A DNA stretch of 9,362 nucleotides from Clostridiaceae bacterium (GTDB lineage Bacteria; Bacillota; Clostridia; Oscillospirales; Acutalibacteraceae): positions 1 through 9,362 of the forward strand of contig JAEDNG010000024.1 in the NCBI GenBank assembly GCA_016302625.1. Direction: 5' to 3'. A program made the translations under genes and the position numbers. Numbering within the stretch: position 1 is the stretch's first letter; the number at the start of each line of letters is the position of its first letter. This document shows positions 1 to 6,410 of this stretch, piece after piece. Below the pieces are notes generated by a model. It made no database searches, was not told the origin of the DNA, and saw nothing but the letters and a program-made list of their open reading frames with translations.

Positions 1-30
1 GTTAAAAAGGATATAAAATAATATGTCAAA

Positions 31-82
31 GCGACAGCCGGAGGGCGTTTTGCTTCCCGGCTGTCGCGTTTCTATATATTTT
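31..82 (+). terminator. Rho-independent terminator of a gene upstream of the window
   Basis: A perfect 11-bp stem pairs 31-41 (GCGACAGCCGG) with 57-67 (CCGGCTGTCGC) around a 15-nt loop. A T-rich tract with two purine interruptions follows on the + strand. It most likely ends transcription of a gene left of the window: positions 1-21 read as an open frame ending in TAA (VKKDIK then stop), which could be that gene's last codons, though seven codons are too few to be sure. The - strand side of the hairpin has no good T-run, so the + direction is preferred. Confidence 0.8.
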
Positions 83-244
83 CTATTTAGTAATTGATAA
101 AGTCCACTAAACCTATAATTCCACTAACCAAGCTATAGTACAAACTCAAAATGATGTATCCCCATTAAAAAAGAGGGTGAAATACGCCATTTTTTCTTAT
201 ATTTTCCAAAAAACTAAATGTTTAGAAAACAAAGCAATTTTATA
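83..244. other. AT-rich intergenic region with short repeats only
   Basis: No credible gene is seen between the first terminator and the promoter at 245. The stretch holds two copies of TCCACTAA in direct orientation (103-110 and 120-127, start to start 17 bp). It also holds a short inverted repeat CTAAA-TG-TTTAG (214-225) about 20 bp upstream of the -35 element. A weak A6/T6 hairpin (167-172 with 190-195) is present as well. Any of these could be regulatory, but in DNA this AT-rich they may be chance. Confidence 0.4.
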
Positions 245-273
245 TTGTTATTTTTGCAGTATTATGCTAAAAT
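245..273 (+). promoter_or_regulatory. Sigma-A-type promoter with extended -10 for the zinc-ribbon gene
   Basis: A -35 TTGTTA (245-250) is followed by 17 bp and a -10 TAAAAT (268-273) that carries an upstream TG at 265-266, the extended -10 signature. Transcription would start near 280, giving a leader of about 38 nt before the TTG start at 318. A competing arrangement, TTGCAG (254-259) with 16 bp to a perfect TATAAT (276-281), is nearly as good. Confidence 0.6.
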
Positions 274-317
274 AATATAATAAGAGGGTAATATAATGAT
301 TTGTAGGGGGAGTAATT

Positions 318-980
318 TTGTATTGCAAGAATTGCGGACGGCTATTAGACGATAATGCTGCTTTTTGTACCACTTGCGGTGCTAAAACACAAAACGAATA
401 CTCAAATGATTCACCGAGCTTCGGTTTTGCACTCTTGGGCTTCTTCTTTCCTATTGTTGGTTTAATACTTTTCTTAGTATTTGAAAGTGAAAAACCAAAA
501 AGAGCTAAGTCTGTAGGAAAAGGTGCCTTAACAGGCTTCATCATAAAAGTCGTATTAACAATAGTTTTAGTTATTCTCTATATAACAAGTGTGGTTGCAT
601 TATTAGGCGGCATCGGAGACACCACAACCGATGATATAGATGATTATCTGTTCGAACAACAAAGCGAAGAAGAATTATTAGAAAACTATGCAGATGTGGC
701 ATTTGGTAAATTCAATATTAAAAACAACGGTTATTACAATACCACATCCTTGAATATTACTGTAACCAATACGGCAGATAAGCAATATACCTACTACATA
801 ACAATAGAAGCTTGTGCGGCAGACGGTTCCAGACTTGACACCGATATTATTTATGCAGATAGATTAAATGCGGGTCAGTCTATTAAACTAACCGCCTTTG
901 AATATGTAGACGAAGAAAAGTTAAATGATTTCAAGAATGCTACATTTAAAGTGTTAGATATCCAACAATACAGCTATTAA
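318..980 (+). CDS. Zinc-ribbon membrane protein with C-terminal FxLYD-like domain
   Basis: This 220-aa protein starts with an N-terminal zinc ribbon with paired CxxC motifs (C3/C6 and C17/C20), of the zinc_ribbon_2 type. Two hydrophobic segments follow, at about residues 35-55 and 71-96. The linker between them is strongly basic (KPKRAKSVGKG), which by the positive-inside rule suggests a cytoplasmic hairpin loop. An acidic linker (about 100-122) leads to a beta-rich domain (about 128-220) with NTTSLNITVTNT and AGQSIKL segments, as in FxLYD-type domains. The specific function is unknown; such proteins are common in Firmicutes. The start is TTG at 318 because AGGGGGAG at 305-312 lies 5 nt upstream, the frame closes at 297-299, and the zinc ribbon begins right after the start. 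Codon use is AT-rich (TTA, ATA, AAT), unlike the core genes to the right. The next gene follows after 16 nt. Confidence 0.85.
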   Translation: MYCKNCGRLLDDNAAFCTTCGAKTQNEYSNDSPSFGFALLGFFFPIVGLILFLVFESEKPKRAKSVGKGALTGFIIKVVLTIVLVILYITSVVALLGGIGDTTTDDIDDYLFEQQSEEELLENYADVAFGKFNIKNNGYYNTTSLNITVTNTADKQYTYYITIEACAADGSRLDTDIIYADRLNAGQSIKLTAFEYVDEEKLNDFKNATFKVLDIQQYSY

Positions 981-996
981 GAAGGGACAGAGCAAA

Positions 997-1197
997 ATGA
1001 GTGCAAATAATAGCCATCCTACAAAAAACTCTAATACCAAAAAGAAAAACGCCGTACCGAAGAAAAAGAAAATGACTAATAAGGAAAAAGCTAAATTTTC
1101 AAAAATGAACCAAATTGATTGGGTTCCTTTTGACCCATACGGAGATTTATATTGTATTGAAATAAACACAGGGCATTTGCTCTGTGTTTTCATATAA
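997..1197 (+). CDS. Small lysine-rich hypothetical protein
   Basis: This 66-aa ORF begins with ATG 16 nt after the zinc-ribbon gene, with GAAGGG (981-986) about 10 nt upstream as a plausible ribosome binding site. Residues 1-34 are highly basic and low in complexity, rich in K, N and T, with no signal peptide or membrane segment. Residues 38-66 contain an ordered-looking segment (QIDWVPFDPYGDLYCIEI). I do not recognise a family. The last ten or so codons lie inside the terminator hairpin at 1164-1189, so the C-terminus is partly dictated by RNA structure and the ORF may be a decayed or truncated version of a longer gene. It probably shares the transcript of the preceding gene. Another start, ATG at 1072, would leave only 41 aa. 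Confidence 0.45.
   Translation: MSANNSHPTKNSNTKKKNAVPKKKKMTNKEKAKFSKMNQIDWVPFDPYGDLYCIEINTGHLLCVFI
1164..1190 (+). terminator. Rho-independent terminator after the zinc-ribbon pair
   Basis: AAACACAG (1164-1171) pairs with CTGTGTTT (1182-1189). The stem extends by a G-T, a G-C and a C-G pair to close on an ATTT tetraloop, about 11 bp in all. Four T residues (1187-1190) end the hairpin, and an AT-rich stretch follows. It ends the 318-1197 unit ahead of the typA promoter. It overlaps the 3' end of the 66-aa ORF. Confidence 0.65.
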
Positions 1198-1350
1198 TAT
1201 TTATACCTTTAAAACAGCGATAAATTGAGTTATTTAGGTAAAGTTAAGAACGAGATTGATTTCTTAGATATATATGTATGGATAATTAGATTAAAAAAGA
1301 AAATATGATACTGCAAATAGATAGTATTTTTATGAAAATAACTGATTGCT

Positions 1351-1368
1351 GGAAAATATAGGTTTTCC
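1351..1368. repeat. Inverted repeat GGAAAA-N6-TTTTCC upstream of the typA promoter
   Basis: Six-base perfect arms (1351-1356 and 1363-1368) surround a 6-bp spacer and end 9 bp before the typA -35 element. The position suits an activator or repressor site, but I do not recognise the sequence. The rest of the 1198-1377 gap is AT-rich and shows no gene or other clear structure. Confidence 0.3.
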
Positions 1369-1377
1369 CCTGTTTAG

Positions 1378-1406
1378 TTGACAAAAAAAGAGGTATATAT
1401 TATAAT
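1378..1406 (+). promoter_or_regulatory. Perfect-consensus sigma-A promoter of the typA operon
   Basis: TTGACA (1378-1383) and TATAAT (1401-1406) both match the housekeeping consensus exactly and are separated by the optimal 17 bp. Transcription would start near 1413, giving a leader of about 28 nt that contains AAGGAAG (1427-1433), 7 nt before the typA start. This predicts strong constitutive expression of typA and the two coupled genes behind it. Confidence 0.9.
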
Positions 1407-1440
1407 ATATAAGTTGTTGATATGAAAAGGAAGTAAGAAT

Positions 1441-3264
1441 ATGGCTAAAATTGAAAATTTAAGAAATGTGGCTATTATAGCGCACGTCGACCACGGAAAA
1501 ACAACTCTTGTCGACCAGCTTTTAAAGCAGAGCGGTACTTTCCGCGCCAACGAGACGGTAAACGAGCGCGTAATGGATTCCAACGATCTTGAAAGAGAGC
1601 GCGGAATAACCATTTTGTCAAAGAATACAAGCGTTATGTATAACGGGATTAAGATTAATATTGTCGACACTCCGGGACACGCTGACTTCGGCGGCGAGGT
1701 TGAGCGCATTTTGCAGATGGTCGACGGAGTGCTTTTGCTTGTCGACGCTTTCGAGGGCTGTATGCCGCAGACGAGATTTGTCCTTAAAAAGGCGCTTGCA
1801 TTAGGTAAAAAGGCGGTTGTTGTCGTCAATAAAATCGACCGTCCGATGGCACGTCCGCACGAGGTTGTGGACGAGGTGTTGGATTTGTTTATTGAACTCG
1901 GAGCGGACGAGGAGCAGATTGAATTTCCGGTTATTTTCGCTTCGGGCAGGGACGGTTATGCCACTTACTCTCCCGAAACTCCGGGAAAGGATATGAAGCC
2001 GTTGTTCGATGAGATTGTAAAGGAAATAGCGCCTCCCGAGGGCGACCCCGACGGTCCGTTACAAATTCTCTTTTCAAATATAGAATACGACGATTATTTA
2101 GGCAGAATAGGCGTCGGCAGGGTAATAAGGGGAACGGTAAAGGTCGGTCAGACGGTAGCTCTCTGCCACAAGGACGGCACTACCTCAAACGTTAAGATTG
2201 CAAAGCTGTTTATGCACAGGGGTCTAAAACGGGTTGAGGAGGAAAGCGCCTCTGTAGGCGATATTATTCAGGTTGCCGGAATTTCGGAGCTTGAAATAGG
2301 CGAGACCGCCTGCTCGCCCGACTGCATTGAACCATTACCCTTTGTAAAAATTGACGAGCCTACCCTTGCAATGAACTTTATGGTAAACAATTCACCTTTT
2401 GCCGGTAAGGATGGCAAGTTTGTCACTTCAAGAAATCTGCGCGACCGCCTGTTTAAAGAGGTTATGACTAATGTCAGTCTGCGCGTGGAGGAAACCGATT
2501 CCGCCGATACCTTTAAGGTTTCGGGCAGGGGAGAACTGCACCTTTCAATCCTTATTGAGACAATGCGCCGTCAGGGCTATGAATTTCAGGTGTCTCCCCC
2601 CGAGGTTATCTATAAGCAGGGCGAGAACGGCGAAAAATTAGAGCCTATCGAGCTTTTGATGATTGAAGTGCCCGAGGAATACGTAGGTTCTGTAATGGAA
2701 CGCTTAGGCACCCGCAAGGCGGAGATTAAAAACATGGGCACGCGCGACGGAGGGGTTTCACACCTTGAATTTTTAATCCCCGCGCGCGGACTTTTAGGCT
2801 ACCGCTCGCAGTTCCTTACCGATACTAACGGTAACGGTATCATGAACCATGTGTTTGACAGCTATCAGCCCTATAAGGGAGATATCGAACAGCGCTCTAC
2901 CGGATCAATAATAGCGCACGAGACGGGCGAGGCTACGGGTTACGGTCTGTTTAACACCCAAAGCCGCGGCAGGCTCTTTATCGGAGCGGGCACGCCGGTT
3001 TACGAGGGTATGATTGTCGGTGAAAACCCGAAAAACGAGGATATCGTCTGCAATGTCTGCAAGAAAAAGCAGATGACCAACACCCGTGCCGCCGGCTCTG
3101 ACGACGCGCTCCGCCTTGTACCGCCGACAAGGCTTTCCCTTGAGCAGTCGCTTGAATTTATCAAAGAAGATGAGCTTGTGGAAATAACGCCGCACAACAT
3201 AAGGCTTCGCAAGCGTATCTTAGGCAAGGAAGAACGCATGAAAGCCGAGTCGAGACGTAAATAA
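1441..3264 (+). CDS. typA: Translational GTPase TypA/BipA
   Basis: This is a ribosome-binding GTPase of the EF-G-like superfamily, known to act in 50S subunit assembly and in stress and low-temperature adaptation. At 607 aa it has the usual family length. The GTPase motifs are all present: G1 HVDHGKTT (15-22), G2 RGIT (54-57), G3 DTPGH (76-80), G4 NKID (130-133) and G5 ASG (167-169). Beta-barrel domain II follows, then the EF-G-like III and V domains, with GRGELHLSILIE and RGLLGYRSQF segments. The BipA-specific C-terminal domain carries CKKKQMTNTRAAGSDDA. The start is fixed by AAGGAAG 7 nt upstream and by the family's typical N-terminus, KIENLRNVAIIAHVDHGKT. It is the first gene of a three-gene operon; its TAA overlaps the next ATG. 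Confidence 0.98.
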   Translation: MAKIENLRNVAIIAHVDHGKTTLVDQLLKQSGTFRANETVNERVMDSNDLERERGITILSKNTSVMYNGIKINIVDTPGHADFGGEVERILQMVDGVLLLVDAFEGCMPQTRFVLKKALALGKKAVVVVNKIDRPMARPHEVVDEVLDLFIELGADEEQIEFPVIFASGRDGYATYSPETPGKDMKPLFDEIVKEIAPPEGDPDGPLQILFSNIEYDDYLGRIGVGRVIRGTVKVGQTVALCHKDGTTSNVKIAKLFMHRGLKRVEEESASVGDIIQVAGISELEIGETACSPDCIEPLPFVKIDEPTLAMNFMVNNSPFAGKDGKFVTSRNLRDRLFKEVMTNVSLRVEETDSADTFKVSGRGELHLSILIETMRRQGYEFQVSPPEVIYKQGENGEKLEPIELLMIEVPEEYVGSVMERLGTRKAEIKNMGTRDGGVSHLEFLIPARGLLGYRSQFLTDTNGNGIMNHVFDSYQPYKGDIEQRSTGSIIAHETGEATGYGLFNTQSRGRLFIGAGTPVYEGMIVGENPKNEDIVCNVCKKKQMTNTRAAGSDDALRLVPPTRLSLEQSLEFIKEDELVEITPHNIRLRKRILGKEERMKAESRRK

Positions 3265-4163
3265 TGAATTATATAATTCTTGATTTGGAGTGGGACAGCG
3301 CATATTCGACAAAGCACAAGCGGTTTATAAATCAAATTCTGCAAATCGGCGCAGTTAAGCTGGACGAGGCTTTTAATATAACCGATACCTTTGAGGAAAC
3401 GGTTAAATCCGCGATTTCAAAGAAAGTGACCGGTCGCTTTGCGGCTTTAACCGGAATAACTACCCAAAAAATGCTTACGGGGGTTCCCTTTGATACCGCG
3501 GTTGACCGATATAACGCGTGGGCGGGAAATAACACCGTCACCATGACCTGGAGCGATTCCGACCTTTATTCCATAAAGGAAAACGAGGAATGTTTGCTTA
3601 GCGGCGGCAGGAAGTTTGCGATTGAAAAATATCTTGATTTGCAGAAATTTGTTCAGGGCGAGCTAAGGCGCGGCGGCTATGAGGACAAAAATCAGGTTTC
3701 CCTTTCCTTGGCGGCCGAGCTTTTAGGTGTTAAAACCGACAGCTTTGAGCTTCACACCGCTAAGGACGACAGCCTGTTAAGCGTGGCACTGCTTAAAAAA
3801 TGCTACAATGCAGAGCGTTTTTCTGCCTTGATACGCAACACCGCCGACCCCGAATTTTATAAAAGACTGCGCTTTAAGCCGTATAATATTTCGGATATAA
3901 ACGACGAGCGTATAAATAAAGACGATTTGCGGTTTTTATGCGACAAATGCGGGGAAAAGGCAAAGCGTATAACGAAGTGGCACTACCGCAACCGGTGGTT
4001 TACGGCAAAATTTGAATGTAAGGAATGTCACAGGCGCTTTAGCGGAAGAGTTACCTTTAAAAAGACCTATGACGATTTGATTGTCCGCAAAAGAATAACG
4101 GAATTAAAGCCTAAAACGGAGAAAAAGCAAAATGAAATGCAGTCTGTGTCCGAGAAGGTGTAA
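3264..4163 (+). CDS. DEDDh 3'-5' exonuclease-like protein with C-terminal zinc ribbon
   Basis: The N-terminal half (about 1-180) is an RNase T/DnaQ-like exonuclease fold of the DEDDh class. D7 and E9 (ILDLEWD) form motif I. The ILQIGAVKLDE segment (25-35) is the usual second strand. D98 in WSDSDL is the likely motif II acid, although D100 is close. H164 and D169 give the HxxxxD motif III. It would use two metal ions to remove nucleotides from a 3' end; the substrate (RNA or DNA) cannot be told from sequence. The C-terminus adds a four-cysteine zinc ribbon (C226/C229 and C252/C255) in a basic, aromatic setting (WHYRNRW), suggesting a nucleic-acid-binding attachment. The ATG overlaps the typA stop by one base (TAATG), so translation is probably coupled to typA. 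The basic tail overlaps the next gene by 32 nt. Confidence 0.88.
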   Translation: MNYIILDLEWDSAYSTKHKRFINQILQIGAVKLDEAFNITDTFEETVKSAISKKVTGRFAALTGITTQKMLTGVPFDTAVDRYNAWAGNNTVTMTWSDSDLYSIKENEECLLSGGRKFAIEKYLDLQKFVQGELRRGGYEDKNQVSLSLAAELLGVKTDSFELHTAKDDSLLSVALLKKCYNAERFSALIRNTADPEFYKRLRFKPYNISDINDERINKDDLRFLCDKCGEKAKRITKWHYRNRWFTAKFECKECHRRFSGRVTFKKTYDDLIVRKRITELKPKTEKKQNEMQSVSEKV

Positions 4164-5007
4164 TGCCGAGCGCACAAACGAACAAAATGTAAACGGTTTT
4201 TGCAAAATGCCTTTGTTACCGAAAGTAGCAAGGGCTGCTTTGCATTTTTGGGAGGAGCCGTGCATAAGCGGTAAAAACGGTTCGGGAACTGTGTTTTTCA
4301 GCGGCTGTACGCTCGACTGCGCCTTTTGTCAGAATTATGATATTTCCCACGACGGCTTCGGAAAACAGATAAGCTATCAAAGGTTAGCCGATATTTTTAA
4401 GGAATTAGAGGAAAAAGGCGCGCACAATATAAATCTTGTAACTCCAACGCAATTTGTGCCCGCGATAATACGCGCGCTTGATATTTACAAGCCGAAAATA
4501 CCTGTTGTTTACAATTCCGGCGGCTATGATACCGTAGAGGTAATAAGGGCGCTTAAGGGTTATATTGATATATTCCTTATGGATTTAAAGTATCTCTCAT
4601 GTGAGCGTGCAAGGCTTTATTCGGGTGCGGAAAATTATCCCGAATATGCGGTGTCGGCGATACAGGAGTGTTATACATATCAGCCTGTCTGCGAATTTAA
4701 AGACGGAATTATGCAGAAAGGACTTATTGTACGTCATCTGCTTCTCCCGCAGGGCACCAATGAAGCGATTAAGGTATTCGACTGGGTAAGGGAAAACACG
4801 CCTAACGCTTATTTCAGCATTATGAGCCAGTATACGCCTTTAGGCAGAGCGGAAAATATGCCGATAATTAACCGCAGGGTGACAAAGCGGGAATATGACA
4901 AAGTGCTCTCCTACATTTGTTCCACGGGCTTTGAAAACGTATATATTCAAGAGCGCGAAAGCTCGGATAAAAAATATATCCCTCCGTTTAATTTGGAGGG
5001 AATATAG
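4132..5007 (+). CDS. PflX-like radical SAM protein (COG1313 type)
   Basis: The radical SAM cluster motif CxxxCxxC is C59/C63/C66 (SGCTLDCAFCQN), which binds the 4Fe-4S cluster used to cleave S-adenosylmethionine. Ahead of it is a cysteine-rich N-terminus, CSLCPRRCNAER with GFC (C3, C6, C10, C24), typical of the PflA-related 'PflX' group and able to hold an extra metal site. The SGGYD (about 128-132) and DIFLMDLKY (about 146-154) segments fit the partial TIM barrel of activase-like members. The 291-aa length and the YIPPFNLEG ending fit the family. The natural substrate of this group is not established; no glycyl-radical enzyme is nearby. The start at 4132, inside the upstream gene, is required because the conserved cysteines begin at residue 3; GGAG (4118-4121) lies 10 nt before it. 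Confidence 0.92.
   Translation: MKCSLCPRRCNAERTNEQNVNGFCKMPLLPKVARAALHFWEEPCISGKNGSGTVFFSGCTLDCAFCQNYDISHDGFGKQISYQRLADIFKELEEKGAHNINLVTPTQFVPAIIRALDIYKPKIPVVYNSGGYDTVEVIRALKGYIDIFLMDLKYLSCERARLYSGAENYPEYAVSAIQECYTYQPVCEFKDGIMQKGLIVRHLLLPQGTNEAIKVFDWVRENTPNAYFSIMSQYTPLGRAENMPIINRRVTKREYDKVLSYICSTGFENVYIQERESSDKKYIPPFNLEGI
4969..5006 (-). terminator. Terminator between convergent operons, strongest on the - strand
   Basis: CCCTCC (4980-4985) pairs with GGAGGG (4995-5000) around a 9-nt loop, and the stem can extend through flanking TATAT/ATATA with a single bulged A at 5002. On the - strand the stem is followed by a run of six T (complement of A 4969-4974), a canonical terminator for the cortex-lytic operon. 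On the + strand only a weaker run, ACTTTTAT, follows, so it may act in both directions. It lies inside the last codons of the radical SAM gene; only 8 bp separate the two converging stops. Confidence 0.7.
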
Positions 5008-5015
5008 CAAAACTT

Positions 5016-6398
5016 TTATATTCCTAAATCGCCGTAATCCTCGCCCCTTAGAGCGTTGTATTCCTCGGCTATTCTGTACCAAGTGCTATGCCCGACAAGA
5101 CCGCTTATCGGCAGACCGAAAAGGCGCTGAAATGTGTAAACCGCGTCTCTGGTTTGCGGGCCGAAATATCCGGTGACCGGAATTTCGGGGATTTCGGGGT
5201 AAATACTTCCGATGTAGGAGAGATACGTCTGCAAATCCTTAACATCGTCATTTCTCATTCCCTCGCTTAAAACATAGCCGGGATAAATTTTCGCGCGGTT
5301 TCCCTCGTACCCCTCGGGCAGTGAGGCGGCGGTGTCCCTGTAAATCTTAAATATCGTGTTCCATGTATCTTCGTCTATGTTTCCGGTTATGGGCAGACCG
5401 TAAAAGCGCTGGAAATTCTCGACCGCCTGCACGGTTGCCTCATCGTAAACTCCGGTTATCGGAATAAGCGACAGCGCGGGATTAAAGTAGGCTATTATGT
5501 CAAGATAGTATTGCAGAGTTCTGATTTCGTCGCCCTGCATACCCGGGAAAAGACCGGTTTGATTATAAGGAATTGTGGCTTCCTCTATTGTCACTCCCTC
5601 GGAGGTAAGCTCGGCTAATTGCTTAACGCCGCTGTAATAGCGCTTAATGGCGTACCATGTCGCCTTATCCACCGTTCCCGTTTCGGGCAGAGAAAATATT
5701 TGCTGAAAGGCTCTGACTGCGGCTTCGGTGTCACTGCCGAAAAGCCCGTTTTCCACCTGAATTTTCGGTATCGCGGGATAGTTTTCTCCTATTCGGTTAA
5801 GCTCGGTCTGAATAATTTTAACCTCGTTTGACGCGTCGCCGAGTCTTAGCGGTGTTCCCGGATAGGACTCTCCGACCGACATAACGGGGGTATCTGTCAG
5901 TATTCCGATGTCATCGCCGTAATAATACTGTAAAATTTCAAAGGGAGTAAGTCCCTGCTCGGCAAGCGAAACCGTTCCCCATTGCGACATGCCCTTGCAG
6001 GTCGAGGTTGTGCCGTTGCAAAAGGCGGTAAACAGGGGCTGAATACTGCCCTGACGGACTACATATTCGTCAAAAATATCGTCCACGATATCGCTTATGT
6101 TCTGGAATATATCACGGTCAGGCACAAACGCCTGGTCGTACTGGGTGGTATTGGTTATGTCAAAATCATACCCGCGCGACGGATACCACTCGGTGTAAAT
6201 TCGGTTAAGCACAAAGGAAATTATCGCGTAAATGTTGGCTCTAAGCGCGCTTTCGGGCCATGTCGGGTAAATTTCGCTCGACGCGACGTTTTTGATGTAG
6301 TCAACAAAAGGTACGGTAATGTTCTGCGCGTTTGAACCGGGAGGTCCTAAATGCACCGTCACGGTTTCGGGAATTACAGGCTGGATTACTGTAGGCAT
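5016..6398 (-). CDS. SleC-type spore cortex-lytic enzyme: SpoIID-like domain plus three PG_binding_1 repeats
   Basis: Residues 1-166 form a SpoIID/LytB-like lytic transglycosylase domain. TVHLGPP (14-20) is followed by YIKNVASSEIYPTWPE (34-49), in which E42 sits at the position of the SpoIID catalytic glutamate. FCNGTTSTCKGMSQWG (126-141) supplies the paired cysteines (C127, C134) and the SQWG motif, and EILQYYYG (154-161) closes the domain. Three PG_binding_1 repeats follow at about 183-255, 284-353 and 374-447, each with a LQ/IQ helix and an FQ...GLP-type core. By family it would cleave spore cortex peptidoglycan during germination. It has no signal peptide, as expected for a protein made in the mother cell and packed into the spore. 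SleC of C. perfringens and C. difficile carries an N-terminal propeptide and, as I recall, a single wall-binding domain; here the protein begins about where mature SleC would. GGAGG (6406-6410) lies 7 nt before the ATG, directly after the upstream stop. Confidence 0.85.
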   Translation of the reverse strand: MPTVIQPVIPETVTVHLGPPGSNAQNITVPFVDYIKNVASSEIYPTWPESALRANIYAIISFVLNRIYTEWYPSRGYDFDITNTTQYDQAFVPDRDIFQNISDIVDDIFDEYVVRQGSIQPLFTAFCNGTTSTCKGMSQWGTVSLAEQGLTPFEILQYYYGDDIGILTDTPVMSVGESYPGTPLRLGDASNEVKIIQTELNRIGENYPAIPKIQVENGLFGSDTEAAVRAFQQIFSLPETGTVDKATWYAIKRYYSGVKQLAELTSEGVTIEEATIPYNQTGLFPGMQGDEIRTLQYYLDIIAYFNPALSLIPITGVYDEATVQAVENFQRFYGLPITGNIDEDTWNTIFKIYRDTAASLPEGYEGNRAKIYPGYVLSEGMRNDDVKDLQTYLSYIGSIYPEIPEIPVTGYFGPQTRDAVYTFQRLFGLPISGLVGHSTWYRIAEEYNALRGEDYGDLGI

Positions 6399-6410
6399 AT
6401 TTTCGCCTCC

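Noticed and set aside
1..21. Possible last codons of an upstream gene (VKKDIK then stop)
   Set aside because: Seven codons cannot be assigned to a gene. The terminator that follows supports it, but other frames also close quickly, so it is not listed as a feature.
167..195. A6/T6 hairpin with a T-run resembling a terminator
   Set aside because: The stem is nearly all A-T with an internal mismatch, and no gene precedes it on either strand.
954..1193. Reverse-strand ORF rich in Phe and Leu, opposite the 66-aa gene
   Set aside because: Its hydrophobic stretch is only the complement of the AAA/AAG lysine run on the + strand, and no ribosome binding site supports it.
1308..1327. ATACT/AGTAT hairpin followed by T residues
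   Set aside because: A 5-bp AT-rich stem with a 10-nt loop is too weak to be a terminator or a structured RNA.
1374..1829. Reverse-strand 151-aa frame opposite the start of typA
   Set aside because: It is a shadow of the strongly conserved typA frame and matches no family I recognise.
5982..6335. 117-aa + strand frame inside the SpoIID-like gene
   Set aside because: It lies fully opposite a conserved catalytic domain and has no recognisable motif; it is a shadow ORF.
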